Assembly (NCBI RefSeq): GCF_002265435.1 | Contig: NZ_NOKQ01000134.1 | Span: 62,001-126,000, forward strand | Length of the DNA stretch: 64,000 nt | Reading direction: 5' to 3' | Origin: Tetzosporium hominis | GTDB taxonomy: Bacteria > Bacillota > Bacilli > Bacillales_A > Planococcaceae | Shown: positions 1 through 13,248 of the stretch, one piece after another | Layout: each line of letters starts with the position of its first letter | Position numbering within the stretch: the stretch's first letter is position 1 | Program-made: the position numbers and the translations under genes | The notes under the pieces: model-generated | Database searches by the model: none | The model's input: the letters and a program-made list of their open reading frames with translations, nothing else | What the model was told of the DNA's origin: nothing

Positions 1-1
1 G

Positions 2-1381
2 GTAGCGAGCACTGTTATCGGCACAGATGCCTTTCAAGAAGCAGATGTACTAGGAATTACGCAGCCTATCACAAAACACAACTATCAGGTGAAGGATGCT
101 CGTGACTTACCTCGCATAGTAAGAGAAGCCTTTCATATAGCTTCTACAGGTAGACCTGGTCCTGTTCTGATCGACGTTCCAAAAAATTTGGCTGCTGATA
201 CGGTACAGCAATTAGATTGGACCGTCCATCCCGTGAACCTCCCAGGTTATCAGCCGACAACGGAGCCCAACTTCTTGCAGATTCAGAAGCTGGCAGATGC
301 TATGAATCAGGCAGTAAAACCATTGTTTCTGATTGGAGCAGGTGTGTTGGCGGCAAAAGGTACCGACGAATTAGCAACGTTACTAGAGCAATCAGGAGTT
401 CCTGCAGTCTCTACATTATTAGGTCTTGGAGCTGTTCGAGATAATCATCCTCGCTATCTTGGGATGGCAGGGATGCATGGAACGTACGCGGCTAATATGG
501 CCATCCAAGAATGCGACTTATTAGTCAATATTGGAGCACGGTTTGACGATCGACTTACAGGAAACTTGAACGGTTTCGCACCTCATGCAAAAGTCGCTCA
601 TATCGACATCGATCCAGCTGAAATCGGAAAGAACGTCCCAACTGCGATTCCCATTGTGGCAGATGCGAAAGCAGCTTTACGGCAGCTTCTGAAACAACAA
701 CTTGTTAGTCACGAGAAATCTGAGTGGGTAGATACTCTGAAACAAAATGCAGCACTTCATCCGCTTCATTACAAAAGGGATGGTTTAAAAGCACAACAAG
801 TGCTTGAAATCATTCATCAAGTAACAAAAGGTGAAGCCATTGTGGCAACGGATGTAGGCCAACATCAAATGTGGACTGCCCAGTATTACGGATTTCAGAA
901 ACCCCACCAGTGGATCACTTCAGGAGGGCTAGGAACGATGGGGTTTGGCTTCCCAGCTGCAATTGGTGCACAGCTTGCGTTTCCTAAAGAACGTGTCATT
1001 GCAGTCGTAGGAGATGCTGGCTTCCAAATGACTTTGCAAGAATTGTCGTTACTCCAAGAATATCGATTACCTGTAAAAGTAGTGATCTTGAACAATCAGA
1101 GCCTGGGAATGGTAAGACAGTGGCAAACAGCATTTTACGAAGAGCGCTACTCCCAATCGTTGATGCCGGTTCAACCAGATTTTGAAAAACTTGCTTCAGC
1201 GTACTCCATTCAAGGGGTAAGGATTGACACGCTGGAGCAAGCGCGGCAGCTACTACCAGAGCTTCTTCTTTCGGACGAGCCGGTTCTGATTGATTGTCGA
1301 ATTGAGCAGCACGAGCCTGTTACACCAATGGTGGCGCCCGGAAAAGCCTTACATGAAATGATTGGAGTGAAGCCTTCGTGA
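2..1381 (+). CDS. ilvB: acetolactate synthase large subunit (5' end outside window)
   Basis: Catalyses ThDP-dependent condensation of two pyruvates (or pyruvate plus 2-oxobutyrate), the first common step of valine, leucine and isoleucine synthesis. The frame is open from base 2, and the sequence before the first ATG at 89 already reads as the family ([15 protein letters not shown]), so this is an internal part of the gene with roughly the first 110 residues missing. Visible are the central FAD-region segment with [11 protein letters not shown] and the C-terminal ThDP-binding region with GDAGF followed by NNQSLG. The stop overlaps the GTG start of ilvH (GTGA), which implies translational coupling of the two subunits. 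First visible gene of a seven-gene ilv-leu operon; the promoter and any leader lie upstream of the window. Confidence 0.97.
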   Translation, partial: VASTVIGTDAFQEADVLGITQPITKHNYQVKDARDLPRIVREAFHIASTGRPGPVLIDVPKNLAADTVQQLDWTVHPVNLPGYQPTTEPNFLQIQKLADAMNQAVKPLFLIGAGVLAAKGTDELATLLEQSGVPAVSTLLGLGAVRDNHPRYLGMAGMHGTYAANMAIQECDLLVNIGARFDDRLTGNLNGFAPHAKVAHIDIDPAEIGKNVPTAIPIVADAKAALRQLLKQQLVSHEKSEWVDTLKQNAALHPLHYKRDGLKAQQVLEIIHQVTKGEAIVATDVGQHQMWTAQYYGFQKPHQWITSGGLGTMGFGFPAAIGAQLAFPKERVIAVVGDAGFQMTLQELSLLQEYRLPVKVVILNNQSLGMVRQWQTAFYEERYSQSLMPVQPDFEKLASAYSIQGVRIDTLEQARQLLPELLLSDEPVLIDCRIEQHEPVTPMVAPGKALHEMIGVKPS

Positions 1382-1893
1382 GACGCATCATCACAGTAAC
1401 TGTATTGAATCAAAGTGGCGTGTTGAACCGAGTGACAGGCTTACTGATGAAGCGACAGTTCAATATTGAAAGCATGACAGTGGGCCATACGGAACAGGAC
1501 AATGTCTCTAAAATGACGTTTATCGTCCATGTAGAAGATGCTCAGAAACTTGAGCAACTGTTGAAGCAATTGCAAAAACAAATTGATGTGTTAAAGGTTC
1601 AAGATTTGACAGATCAAGCCATCGTGGTTCGTGAGTTGGCACTTGTCAAAGTACAAGCACCTGCTACAAAACGATTGGAGCTATCAAACTTGATCGAACC
1701 GTTTCGAGTTCAAATCATTGATGCTGGGAGACAAGTGGTCACTTATCAGATCACAGGTCACCCTGAAAAAATCGATGCTTTTATTGAACTAGTTCGGCCA
1801 TACGGTGTGAAAGAACTTACCCGTACTGGCGTCACAGCATTTACTAGAGAACAACAGAAATACCCTACACAAACAAAACTATTAGCTTATTAG
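1378..1893 (+). CDS. ilvH: acetolactate synthase small (regulatory) subunit
   Basis: Regulatory partner of the large subunit; in the family it activates the enzyme and confers valine feedback inhibition. The 171 residues match the usual length. An N-terminal ACT domain (about residues 1-80) carries the signature [12 protein letters not shown] and the NIESMTVG strand, and a second ACT-like half follows. The GTG start overlaps the ilvB stop by 4 bases; MRRIITVTV aligns with the start of B. subtilis IlvH. An AGGAGG ribosome site for ilvC lies directly after the stop. Confidence 0.97.
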   Translation: MRRIITVTVLNQSGVLNRVTGLLMKRQFNIESMTVGHTEQDNVSKMTFIVHVEDAQKLEQLLKQLQKQIDVLKVQDLTDQAIVVRELALVKVQAPATKRLELSNLIEPFRVQIIDAGRQVVTYQITGHPEKIDAFIELVRPYGVKELTRTGVTAFTREQQKYPTQTKLLAY

Positions 1894-4459
<2,566 letters not shown>

Positions 4460-4472
4460 AGGAGGAGATTAG

Positions 4473-5573
4473 ATGAAGAAACAGATTACCGTATTACCTG
4501 GAGATGGGATTGGACCAGAAGTGACACAAGCTGCTGTCCGTGTACTACAAGCGGTAGCGAAACGATTTCATCATGAATTTGACTTCCACTATGCATTAAT
4601 CGGAGGAGCAGCTATTGATGCTATAGGAGAGCCTCTACCTGATGCTACAATAAACAGCTGTGAAAAGGCGGATGCCGTCTTACTAGGTTCTGTTGGAGGA
4701 CCAAAATGGGATTCCGTTGATCCGTCGATTCGTCCTGAAAAAGGTCTGCTTGCACTTCGGAAGCAGTTTAATCTATATGCCAATCTACGCCCAGTGAAAG
4801 CTTACAAAGCACTTCAAGTAGCTTCTCCACTGAAGGAACAAGTAGTTGCAGGGACTGATTTTGTGATTGTCCGTGAGCTGACAGGAGGACTCTATTTCTC
4901 AGAGCCTCGTAAAAAGACAGCGGATGCGGCAGTAGACACACTCGTCTATACACGTAAAGAAATCGAGCGCATCGTTGACACGGCATTCCAATTAGCCCGA
5001 AAAAGAAACGGAAAAGTAACCTCTGTGGATAAAGCAAATGTTCTTGCCTCTAGTAAATTGTGGCGTGAAATTGTAGAAGAAAAGCGTGTAGGCTATCCGG
5101 ACGTACATGTAGAACACGTCTTAGTAGATGCGGCAGCTATGCAATTGATCAAAGAACCCTCCTCATTTGATGTAGTGGTAACAGAAAATCTTTTTGGAGA
5201 TATTTTAAGTGATGAGGCTTCTATGATTACGGGCTCTCTTGGCATGTTGCCTTCAGCGAGTGTGCGAGATGACTCATTTGGAGTCTATGAGCCGATTCAC
5301 GGTTCCGCGCCGGACATTGCGGGGCAAGGGAAAGCCAATCCGGCAGGAACTATTTTGTCAGCGGCTTTGATGTTGTCCCATTCGTTTAATCTTCAAGCGG
5401 AAGCACAAGCAATTGAAGATGCTGTGGAGCGCGTCTTAGAAGACGGCTATGTGACAGCGGACCTTCAAGGTGGGCGAGTGTTAACTACAGAAGAATGGAC
5501 AGCAAAAGTAATAGAAGAGCTTGATAGCGAATCTGTTTCAGATAGTATTTGTTTTTCTTATATTTCAGGGTAA
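4473..5573 (+). CDS. leuB: 3-isopropylmalate dehydrogenase
   Basis: NAD-dependent oxidative decarboxylation of 3-isopropylmalate. It begins with the family signature [10 protein letters not shown] and contains RELTGGLYF and the metal/NAD region [15 protein letters not shown] and GSAPDIAG. The 366 residues match B. subtilis LeuB. ATG start 13 bases after leuA with a strong AGGAGG site. The last dozen residues form a short Ser-rich tail of no obvious function. Confidence 0.97.
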   Translation: MKKQITVLPGDGIGPEVTQAAVRVLQAVAKRFHHEFDFHYALIGGAAIDAIGEPLPDATINSCEKADAVLLGSVGGPKWDSVDPSIRPEKGLLALRKQFNLYANLRPVKAYKALQVASPLKEQVVAGTDFVIVRELTGGLYFSEPRKKTADAAVDTLVYTRKEIERIVDTAFQLARKRNGKVTSVDKANVLASSKLWREIVEEKRVGYPDVHVEHVLVDAAAMQLIKEPSSFDVVVTENLFGDILSDEASMITGSLGMLPSASVRDDSFGVYEPIHGSAPDIAGQGKANPAGTILSAALMLSHSFNLQAEAQAIEDAVERVLEDGYVTADLQGGRVLTTEEWTAKVIEELDSESVSDSICFSYISG

Positions 5574-5588
5574 TGGAGGAGAAGTGTA

Positions 5589-6995
5589 ATGGCGAAAACC
5601 ATCATCGAGAAAATTTGGGATCAGCACGTTGTTGTCAGAGAACAGGGAAAGCCAGACCTCCTCTATATAGACTTACATTTACTACATGAAGTAACTTCAC
5701 CACAGGCTTTTGAAGGTCTTCGTTTAGCCGGTAGAAAGGTGAGAAGACCTGATCTTTGTTTTGCGACTATGGATCATAATGTGCCGACTATCAATCGTGC
5801 AGTCATCCGTGATCAAATTGCTAAGAAGCAAATCCATACATTAGCTGATAACTGCAAGGAGTTCGGTATTGAACTTGCAGATATGGATCACCCGGATCAA
5901 GGCATTGTTCATATCATTGGACCCGAGCTTGGACTTACCCAGCCAGGAAAGACAATAGTCTGTGGGGATTCGCATACGTCGACTCACGGGGCTTTTGGCG
6001 CTCTTGCATTTGGTATCGGAACGAGTGAAGTAGAACATGTTCTTTCTACTCAAACGCTCTGGCAAGCACGACCAAAAACGATGGAAGTGCGAGTGACCGG
6101 AGAGCTTGGATACGGAGTGACGGCAAAAGATATCATCCTCGCCATCATCGCGAAATTTGGAATTGATATGGGTACTGGACACGTGATCGAATATACAGGA
6201 GACGTCATCCGAAACCTTTCTATGGAAGAACGAATGACGATCTGCAATATGTCCATTGAAGCAGGAGCGCGGGCAGGACTCGTGTCACCTGATGCTACGA
6301 CTGTTGAGTTTTTAAAAGGTCGACGATATGTCGACAAGGAGAAGTTTAGTGAGTTAGAAGCAGAATGGCTCGCTCTTGCTACAGATGAAGGAGCTACTTA
6401 TGACAGTGTCTGCACGATTGATGCAGCTGAAATTGAGCCATTTGTTACCTGGGGAACCAATCCTGCTATGGGGTCTGGAATTTCAAATTCTGTACCAAAA
6501 CCAACAGATTTTGCGGATGAAAGTGACCAGCTTGCAGTAGCACAAGCACTCGATTATATGGGATTTGCAGGGGGAGAAGCTCTTGAAGACGTATCCATTC
6601 AACATGTGTTCATCGGCTCGTGTACCAATGCAAGACTCAGTGATCTGAAGGAAGCAGCGGAAGTAATCCGTGGCAAACAGGTCGCTCCCGGAGTTCGAGC
6701 ACTGGTTGTACCTGGGTCACAAACGACTAAAAAACAAGCTGAAGAGCTCGGCTTAGATCAAGTCTTTTTAAAGGCTGGTTTTGAATGGCGAGAGTCTGGC
6801 TGTTCCATGTGCCTAGCTATGAATGAAGATGTTGTGCCTGCAGGAGAGCGTTGTGCATCTACTAGCAACCGTAACTTTGAAGGGCGCCAAGGGAACGGCG
6901 CACGTACACATTTAATGAGTCCAGCTATGGCGGCAGCAGCAGCCATTGAAGGAAAATTGACAGATGTTCGAAATTTACGCGCAGTCGGAGTTTAG
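5589..6995 (+). CDS. leuC: 3-isopropylmalate dehydratase large subunit
   Basis: Aconitase-family subunit carrying the 4Fe-4S cluster; with LeuD it isomerises 2- to 3-isopropylmalate. The cluster cysteines are visible in IGSCTNAR and further on in CSMCLAMN. The substrate/cluster segment [19 protein letters not shown] is present. Length 468 residues, normal for the bacterial LeuC type. ATG with GGAGGAG site; 15 bases separate it from leuD. Confidence 0.97.
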   Translation: MAKTIIEKIWDQHVVVREQGKPDLLYIDLHLLHEVTSPQAFEGLRLAGRKVRRPDLCFATMDHNVPTINRAVIRDQIAKKQIHTLADNCKEFGIELADMDHPDQGIVHIIGPELGLTQPGKTIVCGDSHTSTHGAFGALAFGIGTSEVEHVLSTQTLWQARPKTMEVRVTGELGYGVTAKDIILAIIAKFGIDMGTGHVIEYTGDVIRNLSMEERMTICNMSIEAGARAGLVSPDATTVEFLKGRRYVDKEKFSELEAEWLALATDEGATYDSVCTIDAAEIEPFVTWGTNPAMGSGISNSVPKPTDFADESDQLAVAQALDYMGFAGGEALEDVSIQHVFIGSCTNARLSDLKEAAEVIRGKQVAPGVRALVVPGSQTTKKQAEELGLDQVFLKAGFEWRESGCSMCLAMNEDVVPAGERCASTSNRNFEGRQGNGARTHLMSPAMAAAAAIEGKLTDVRNLRAVGV

Positions 6996-7010
6996 AAAGG
7001 AGCAAATGAT

Positions 7011-7601
7011 ATGGAACCTCTTCAACTTGTTACGAGCATCGTGACGCCACTTGCCAAGAAAAATGTGGATACAGATCAAATTATCTCAAAAGAGTTCTTA
7101 AAACGAATTGAGCGGACAGGTTTTGGAAAGTATTTGTTTTATCATTGGCGATTTGATGAATCAGGGAATGAAAAGCCAGACTTCGTCCTCAATAATCCGG
7201 TCTATCAAGAGTCGAAAGTTTTAGTGGCGCACGACAATTTTGGTTGTGGTTCATCACGTGAACATGCCCCATGGGCCATCGCAGATTACGGATTCCGTGT
7301 GGTGATTGCCCCTTCATTTGCAGATATTTTCTACAATAACTGCATGAAGAACGGGATCTTGCCTATTCGTCTTCCTGTTCATGAAGTGGAGGAACTTCTT
7401 GCAAAACCACAACTACACGTGACTGTAGATCTGCCCAATCAGCAAGTTCTAGGGAAGGACGGTTCACTCTATTCATTTGAAATCGATCCGTATCAAAAGA
7501 AAATGCTATTAAACGGTTGGGATGAGATTTCTTTAACATTTTTATATGAAGAAAAAATTGCTGCGTATGAAAACGCACAAAATTCAAAGACTGCTTCTTG
7601 A
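7011..7601 (+). CDS. leuD: 3-isopropylmalate dehydratase small subunit
   Basis: Swivelling-domain partner of LeuC. The 196 residues include the substrate-binding GCGSSREHAPWA segment and the N-terminal VDTDQIISKEFL typical of LeuD. ATG start preceded by AAAGGAG. Last gene of the operon: its stop codon lies within the hairpin of a rho-independent terminator, so coding sequence and terminator overlap. Confidence 0.97.
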   Translation: MEPLQLVTSIVTPLAKKNVDTDQIISKEFLKRIERTGFGKYLFYHWRFDESGNEKPDFVLNNPVYQESKVLVAHDNFGCGSSREHAPWAIADYGFRVVIAPSFADIFYNNCMKNGILPIRLPVHEVEELLAKPQLHVTVDLPNQQVLGKDGSLYSFEIDPYQKKMLLNGWDEISLTFLYEEKIAAYENAQNSKTAS

Positions 7602-7614
7602 GCAGTCTTTTTTT
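7588..7614 (+). terminator. rho-independent terminator of the ilv-leu operon
   Basis: AGACTGCT (7588-7595) pairs with AGCAGTCT (7601-7608) around a 5-base loop and runs into a T7 tract. The leuD stop codon sits in the loop and 3' arm. Confidence 0.9.
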
Positions 7615-7638
7615 ATCTTTCACGAAACCACAGAATTA

Positions 7639-7668
7639 TTGGATAATTCTTTGGGAAACGTGTACAAT
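7639..7668 (+). promoter_or_regulatory. candidate SigA promoter for hpf
   Basis: TTGGAT (7639-7644), an 18-base spacer, then TACAAT (7663-7668), about 100 bases before the hpf start. In B. subtilis the orthologue is also driven by SigB and SigH; I could not see a convincing site of either kind here. Confidence 0.4.
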
Positions 7669-7766
7669 CTTCACAAGTCATCTTTTAAATTCTTTCGCAT
7701 AAAAGAAGGAATGAGAGTAGGAGATGTCGAAATAAGTAGTATAGCAATTATAAAGGAGGAGTTTTC

Positions 7767-8321
7767 ATGCTAAACTTTAACATCCGTGGAGAAAATATCG
7801 AGGTAACTCCTGCAATTCGAGAATATGTGGAAACAAAAATCGAAAAAATTGATCGCTACTTTAATGAAGAATTGAATTCAACTGCTAACGTGAACTTAAA
7901 GGTTTACAATGACAAGCAAACAAAGGTTGAAGTGACAATTCCAATGAAAAATTTAACACTGCGTGCAGAAGAACGTCACACAGACATGTATGCAGCTATC
8001 GACTTGATCGTAGATAAATTAGAACGTCAGATTCGCAAACACAAAACAAAAGTAAATCGTAAGTTCCGTGAGCGTGAAGGCGTTGGAACGTACTTTGCAA
8101 CTACAGAAGCTGCTTCAACAGAGCCTGAAGTATCTGAAGAAGAATACTCAATCGTACGTACAAAAACATTTGATTTGAAACCTATGGACCAAGAAGAAGC
8201 AATCCTACAAATGGATATGCTTGGACATAACTTCTTCATCTTTACAGATGCTGAATCAAACGGAACTAATATTGTATACAAACGAAAAGATGGAAAATAC
8301 GGTTTAATTGAAACAAACTAA
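7767..8321 (+). CDS. hpf: ribosome hibernation promoting factor, long form
   Basis: Binds 30S subunits in stationary phase and dimerises 70S ribosomes into 100S particles. The 184 residues have two parts: an N-terminal RaiA/YfiA fold (about 1-100, beginning NFNIRGENIEVTPAIREYVE) and the C-terminal dimerisation domain (about 125-184, IVRTKTFDLKPMDQEEAILQM) that defines the long form. ATG start with AAGGAGGAG. Monocistronic between two terminators, and upstream of secA as in B. subtilis (yvyD-secA-prfB). Confidence 0.96.
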   Translation: MLNFNIRGENIEVTPAIREYVETKIEKIDRYFNEELNSTANVNLKVYNDKQTKVEVTIPMKNLTLRAEERHTDMYAAIDLIVDKLERQIRKHKTKVNRKFREREGVGTYFATTEAASTEPEVSEEEYSIVRTKTFDLKPMDQEEAILQMDMLGHNFFIFTDAESNGTNIVYKRKDGKYGLIETN

Positions 8322-8324
8322 CAC

Positions 8325-8355
8325 AAAAGCTCCTGCTGATGCAGGGGCTTTTCTT
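8325..8355 (+). terminator. terminator of hpf
   Basis: AAAAGCTCCTGC (8325-8336) pairs with GCAGGGGCTTTT (8341-8352), loop TGAT, with one G-U pair, followed by a T-rich stretch. Confidence 0.85.
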
Positions 8356-8377
8356 TTGGTCTTTTCAACGCGTTCGC

Positions 8378-8407
8378 TTGAAGTCGGTTTTGATTCAGTG
8401 GTAAAAT
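8378..8407 (+). promoter_or_regulatory. candidate secA promoter
   Basis: TTGAAG (8378-8383), an 18-base spacer, TAAAAT (8402-8407), 33 bases before the secA ATG. Confidence 0.4.
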
Positions 8408-8439
8408 GAAAGATAAGTCTGAAATAGGAAGTGACCTTC

Positions 8440-10950
8440 ATGTTAGGTGTATTAAATAAAGTGTTTGATCCCAATAAACGAGAAATTAAAAAACTTGAGA
8501 AAATTGCAGATTCTGTTGAAGCTCTTGCTTCTCAAATGGAATCACTTAGTGATGAACAACTTACAGCTAAAACAGCTGAATTCAAAGACCGTTATACTAA
8601 TGGTGAAACTTTAGATCAATTACTGCCAGAAGCTTTTGCGGTAGTTCGTGAAGCAGCAAAACGCGTGCTTGGCGAGTATCCTTACCGTGTTCAAATCATG
8701 GGGGCAGCTGCACTTCACGAAGGGAATATTTCCGAGATGAAGACAGGGGAAGGGAAAACCTTAACCTCTACGATGTCCGTGTACTTGAACGCGCTAACAA
8801 GTAAAGGCGTTCACGTAGTCACAGTCAATGAATACTTGGCAAGTCGTGATGCGGCTCAAATGGGTAAACTTTATACATTTTTAGGGTTGACTGTCGGATT
8901 GAATACGAATGCTCTAACAAAAGCAGAAAAGCGTGAAGCCTACCTCTGTGACATTACTTATTCGACTAACAATGAGCTAGGATTTGATTATTTACGAGAC
9001 AACATGGTCCTTTATAAAGAAGAAAAAGTTCAAAGACCACTTCACTATGCAGTTATCGATGAAGTGGATTCTATCTTAATTGATGAAGCACGTACTCCAC
9101 TGATTATCTCAGGGCAAGCTTCTAAAGCGGCGCTTCTATACAAACAAGCCAATGCCGTAGTTCGTTTGCTTCGCGATGAAGAAGACTACAGCTATGATGA
9201 GTCAACTAAAGGGGTAGTCTTAACGGATACTGGTGTTGAGAAGATTGAGAAATCTTTCAACATCGACAACTTGTTTGACTTGACTCATGTTCGATTAAAT
9301 CATGCAGTCAACCAATCGCTAAAAGCGCACGTCTCCATGCACAAAGATGTAGACTATGTCGTTCAAGATGGAGAAGTCGTCATCGTTGACTCTTTCACAG
9401 GTCGTTTGATGAAAGGACGTCGTTATTCTGACGGCTTGCACCAAGCGATTGAAGCAAAAGAAGGTTTAGAAGTACAAAACGAATCAATGACAATGGCTAC
9501 AATTACATTCCAGAACTACTTCCGTATGTATGAAAAGCTATCTGGTATGACGGGTACAGCTAAAACGGAAGAAGAAGAATTCCGTAACATTTACAATATG
9601 GACGTTATTGTAATTCCGACCAACAAACCGATTGCTCGAGATGATCGTCCGGATTTAATTTATGCATCGATGAAAGGGAAGTTTGAAGCAGCGGCAGCTG
9701 ACATTGCAGAAAAACACCGCAAAGGTCAGCCAGTTTTAATTGGTACTGTAGCTATTGAAACATCTGAAATTATTTCAGCGTTATTAACAAAACATAAAAT
9801 CCCTCACAATGTATTGAACGCAAAAAACCACGAAAGTGAAGCGGAAATCATTGCTGATGCCGGGAAAAAAGGAGCAGTTACCATTGCCACTAACATGGCT
9901 GGTCGTGGTACAGATATCAAATTGGGCGAAGGTGTTTTAGAATTAGGTGGCTTAGCTGTTATCGGTACAGAGCGCCATGAATCTCGCCGTATTGACAATC
10001 AGTTACGTGGACGTTCCGGTCGTCAAGGAGATCCAGGTGTGACTCAGTTCTATCTTTCTTTAGAGGATGAACTGATGAAACGCTTCGGTTCAGACAACAT
10101 GAAATCTATGATGACACGTTTAGGTCTAGATGATACACAACCGATTCAATCGAAAATGGTATCTCGGGCTGTAGAATCTGCTCAAAAACGTGTAGAAGGA
10201 AACAACTTCGACGCGCGGAAACGTTTGCTTCAATACGACGATGTTCTTCGCCAACAACGTGAAATCATCTACAAAGAGCGTAATGAAGTGTTAGATACTG
10301 ACAACGTGCGTGCCTTAGTAGAGAAGATGATTCAAGAAGTCGTAGATCGCACTGTAGATGTTCATACTACTTCTGAGCAAAAATCTGAGTGGAACTTAAA
10401 AGCTATGACGGATTATGTGAATGCCACGCTTCTACCTGAAGATACTGAAAGAACACTGGACTTTGAAGGCAAAGATCGTGAAGAAATCCGTGAGGAACTG
10501 AAACAAGCAGTTCTTGCAGAATACGATGCAAAAGAAGAACGGTTCACTGCAGAGCGTATGCGAGAGTTTGAGAAAGTTATCTTACTTCGTTCAATTGATA
10601 CTAAGTGGATCGACCACATCGACGCTATGGACCAATTGCGTCAAGGGATTCACTTACGTGCTTATGGTCAAAATGATCCTTTACGCGAATACCAAAACGA
10701 AGGGTTCGCGATGTTTGAAGCGATGGTAGCCTCTATTTCAGAAGATGTGGCAAAATATGCGATGAAAGCTGAAATTCAGCAGAACCTTGAGCGTGAAGAA
10801 GTGGCGAAAGGGCAAGCTGTCAATCCGAAAGAAGATGGCAAGCCTGTTAAAAAACAACCAATGAAAAAAGACGCTGAAGTAGGGCGCAATGAACCTTGTC
10901 CTTGCGGCAGCGGCAAGAAATACAAGAACTGTCACGGGGCAGTCAGCTAA
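8440..10950 (+). CDS. secA: preprotein translocase ATPase SecA
   Basis: Motor of the Sec pathway; couples ATP hydrolysis to export of unfolded preproteins through SecYEG. Length 836 residues. Visible in order: helicase motor with [10 protein letters not shown] (Walker A) and [18 protein letters not shown] (Walker B), preprotein cross-linking domain, second motor half with [12 protein letters not shown] and [12 protein letters not shown], the helical scaffold, and a C-terminal zinc-binding tail with [13 protein letters not shown], which in the family binds phospholipid or SecB-type partners. The ATG at 8440 was preferred to the upstream GTG at 8431 because AGGAAGTG is well spaced to it and [10 protein letters not shown] matches the family start. 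prfB follows after 17 bases. Confidence 0.98.
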   Translation: MLGVLNKVFDPNKREIKKLEKIADSVEALASQMESLSDEQLTAKTAEFKDRYTNGETLDQLLPEAFAVVREAAKRVLGEYPYRVQIMGAAALHEGNISEMKTGEGKTLTSTMSVYLNALTSKGVHVVTVNEYLASRDAAQMGKLYTFLGLTVGLNTNALTKAEKREAYLCDITYSTNNELGFDYLRDNMVLYKEEKVQRPLHYAVIDEVDSILIDEARTPLIISGQASKAALLYKQANAVVRLLRDEEDYSYDESTKGVVLTDTGVEKIEKSFNIDNLFDLTHVRLNHAVNQSLKAHVSMHKDVDYVVQDGEVVIVDSFTGRLMKGRRYSDGLHQAIEAKEGLEVQNESMTMATITFQNYFRMYEKLSGMTGTAKTEEEEFRNIYNMDVIVIPTNKPIARDDRPDLIYASMKGKFEAAAADIAEKHRKGQPVLIGTVAIETSEIISALLTKHKIPHNVLNAKNHESEAEIIADAGKKGAVTIATNMAGRGTDIKLGEGVLELGGLAVIGTERHESRRIDNQLRGRSGRQGDPGVTQFYLSLEDELMKRFGSDNMKSMMTRLGLDDTQPIQSKMVSRAVESAQKRVEGNNFDARKRLLQYDDVLRQQREIIYKERNEVLDTDNVRALVEKMIQEVVDRTVDVHTTSEQKSEWNLKAMTDYVNATLLPEDTERTLDFEGKDREEIREELKQAVLAEYDAKEERFTAERMREFEKVILLRSIDTKWIDHIDAMDQLRQGIHLRAYGQNDPLREYQNEGFAMFEAMVASISEDVAKYAMKAEIQQNLEREEVAKGQAVNPKEDGKPVKKQPMKKDAEVGRNEPCPCGSGKKYKNCHGAVS

Positions 10951-10967
10951 TTAGTGGAGGAACTCAC

Positions 10968-12072
10968 ATGATCGAATTATCAGCAGCACGTGCAGAACTA
11001 GACCGTTCTGCGCAAAAAATCCAAGACTTTAGGGGGTCTCTTTGACTTAGAAAACAAAGAGGCACGAATTCAAGAACTTGATGAGCTCATGACCTTCCCT
11101 GATTTTTGGGACGATGCACAAGGTGCACAAAAGACTATCAATGAATTGAATGGCTTAAAGGCTGTCGTCGAACAATATAAAAAGTTAGAAGACGAACAAG
11201 AGAATCTGGAGATGACAGTAGAACTGTTAAAGGAAGAGCCAGACGAAGAATTGCATGCCGAGTTGGAAAGTGCTTTAGCTGACCACCGCAGAGCACTTGA
11301 AAACTTTGAACTTCAAATGCTTCTTAGTGAAGAATACGATAAAAACAATGCCATCTTGGAACTTCATCCAGGGGCGGGAGGCACGGAGTCTCAAGACTGG
11401 GGTTCTATGCTTCTTCGCATGTATCAGCGCTGGGCAGACAAAAGAGGATTTAAAGTGGAGACACTGGATTACCTTCCAGGAGATGAAGCCGGTATCAAAT
11501 CGGTAACTCTACTTATTAAAGGGCATAATGCATACGGTTACTTGAAAGCCGAGAAAGGTGTGCACCGTCTGGTACGGATCTCACCTTTTGATTCATCAGG
11601 ACGTCGTCATACGTCGTTCGTTTCTGTAGACGTAATGCCCGAATTCAATGAAGAGATTGAAATTGATATTCGTACAGAAGACCTGAAAATTGATACGTAC
11701 CGTGCTAGTGGTGCGGGTGGTCAGCATATCAATACTACTGACTCCGCTGTTCGAATTACTCACTTACCTACAAATACCGTAGTGACGTGTCAAACAGAGC
11801 GCTCTCAGATCAAGAACCGTGAGCATGCCATGAAGATGTTAAAATCTAAGCTCTATCAACTACGTATTGAAGAGCAAGAGGCAGAGCTCGCAGCTATTCG
11901 TGGAGAACAAAAAGAAATCGGATGGGGCTCTCAGATCCGTTCGTATGTGTTCCACCCGTATTCTATGGTGAAAGATCACCGTACGAATGAAGAAAGTGGA
12001 AATGTGCATGCGGTGGTCGACGGAGAACTCGACAATTTCATTCATGCGTATCTTCGCTCAAAAATCCAATAA
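10968..12072 (+). CDS. prfB: peptide chain release factor 2 with programmed +1 frameshift
   Basis: Recognises UGA/UAA stop codons and releases peptide. It is read in two frames: 25 codons from ATG 10968 to CTT (11040-11042), then an in-frame TGA (11043-11045), continuing in the +1 frame from GAC at 11044 to 12072, giving 367 residues. The slip site is the classic one: an internal Shine-Dalgarno-like AGGGGG (11030-11035), TCT, then CTTTGAC. The RF2 anticodon-like SPF (ISPFDSSG) and the peptidyl-transferase GGQ (SGAGGQHIN) are both present. A GGAGG ribosome site lies 7 bases before the ATG. Low RF2 slows decoding of the UGA and so favours the shift, giving autoregulation (established for the family). 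Confidence 0.97.
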
Positions 12073-12083
12073 CAGCATTCAAA

Positions 12084-12119
12084 TCCACTATGGTATACTC
12101 AACCATAGTGGACTTTTTT
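12084..12119 (+). terminator. terminator of prfB
   Basis: TCCACTATGG (12084-12093) pairs perfectly with CCATAGTGGA (12103-12112), then C and T6. Confidence 0.92.
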
Positions 12120-12131
12120 ATGCATACATTG

Positions 12132-12290
12132 CGACTAGAAACGTGCGTAAGATCTTGGTCAATTTTCCTGAAGGATCAGGTCGATGCCGGATATCACCCG
12201 TGTCGATTCACCTGTGAATCGATTGGGAAGATTCGGCACGGCCCTTAGGAAAATTGACCAAGTCAGCACGTTTCATAGAGCATTGCAGTC
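12132..12290. repeat. large intergenic palindromic element of unknown function
   Basis: Nested inverted repeats fill most of the prfB-yvjA gap. The core arms are a perfect 16-base pair, CTTGGTCAATTTTCCT (12154-12169) and its complement at 12247-12262. Outside them lies AAACGTGC (12139-12146) with GCACGTTT (12266-12273). Inside, AAGG pairs with CCTT, TGCCG (12185-12189) pairs with CGGCA (12234-12238), and TCGATTCA pairs with TGAATCGA around a tiny apical loop near 12211. No T-run follows, so it is not a simple terminator; the prfB terminator precedes it. It could be a structured leader RNA of yvjA, or a non-autonomous palindromic repeat. I found no second copy in the window. Confidence 0.6.
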
Positions 12291-12339
12291 GAGAAAACCC
12301 TTATAGTAATCACTAAAGACTTATAACGAGGTACTAAAC

Positions 12340-13206
12340 ATGAAAAAAAGAAGAGTAAAAAAAGAAGAAACCCCAATAGTTCGTGAGATTCGCGATTATA
12401 TATTTATCATCATTGGAGCCGCAATAGTAGCTATCGGATTCAACGTTTTTCTATTACCGAATCAAATCGCTTCTGGAGGCGTGAGTGGAATCAGTACCAT
12501 CATTTATTCGGTGCTAGGATGGCAGCCAGGGATTGTACAATATGCATTCAACATTCCGCTCTTTATAGCGGGAGTCATTATCTTAGGGAAAAATTTTGGG
12601 ATTAAATCCTTTGTAGGAACGATTACACTGCCTGCAGTCGTATTGGCAACTTCTAGTTGGGAACCTTGGTCTTCCGATCCTCTTTTAGGTGCTCTTTTTG
12701 GAGGAATCGCAGTGGGTACCGGTCTTGGTCTGGTGTTTAGAGGAAACGCTTCAACTGGCGGTACGGATTTGGCAGCTCAGATCATCACTAAGTTTACAGG
12801 GCTTTCACTAGGGACAAGTGTTTTGATGATTGACGGATTGATTGTGTTATCAGCTGCTTTAGTATTCGATATTGAACGAGCGCTATACGCATTGATTGGG
12901 TTATTCACAACGACGAAAACGATTGATATCATCCAACTTGGCTTTAGTCAGTCAAAAATGGTGCATATAATTACTTCTCAAGAGCAAGCTATGAAAGAAG
13001 CTATCTATCAGCAAGTCAATCGTGGCGTGACAAAGATGACAGGAATAGGTGGATACACAGAAGAGCCGCGTCCTATTTTAATGGTAGTTGTTTATCAAAC
13101 AGAGTTCACAAAGTTGAAACAGGTAGTCAAAACAGTGGATCCACATGCTTTTGTCATCGTTTCAGATGCGTATGAAGTTTTAGGTGAGGGTTTTAAGAGG
13201 TACTAA
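12340..13206 (+). CDS. yvjA: YitT-family membrane protein (DUF161 plus DUF2179)
   Basis: The 288 residues comprise a basic N-terminus, about five transmembrane segments (residues 20-190, starting IFIIIGAAIVAIGFNVFL) with the family motif LLPNQIASGGVSGIS, and a C-terminal cytosolic DUF2179 domain (about 215-288, MVHIITSQEQ to DPHAFVIVSDAYEVLGEG). The biochemical role is not established. ATG start with a weak AACGAGG site. Its place between prfB and cccB is the same as B. subtilis yvjA, which supports the name. It is preceded by the large palindrome, which could act in its leader. Confidence 0.88.
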   Translation: MKKRRVKKEETPIVREIRDYIFIIIGAAIVAIGFNVFLLPNQIASGGVSGISTIIYSVLGWQPGIVQYAFNIPLFIAGVIILGKNFGIKSFVGTITLPAVVLATSSWEPWSSDPLLGALFGGIAVGTGLGLVFRGNASTGGTDLAAQIITKFTGLSLGTSVLMIDGLIVLSAALVFDIERALYALIGLFTTTKTIDIIQLGFSQSKMVHIITSQEQAMKEAIYQQVNRGVTKMTGIGGYTEEPRPILMVVVYQTEFTKLKQVVKTVDPHAFVIVSDAYEVLGEGFKRY

Positions 13207-13248
13207 GTTTGGTATACTAAGGATATAGAAGATAAAGGAGTGTGCCCA

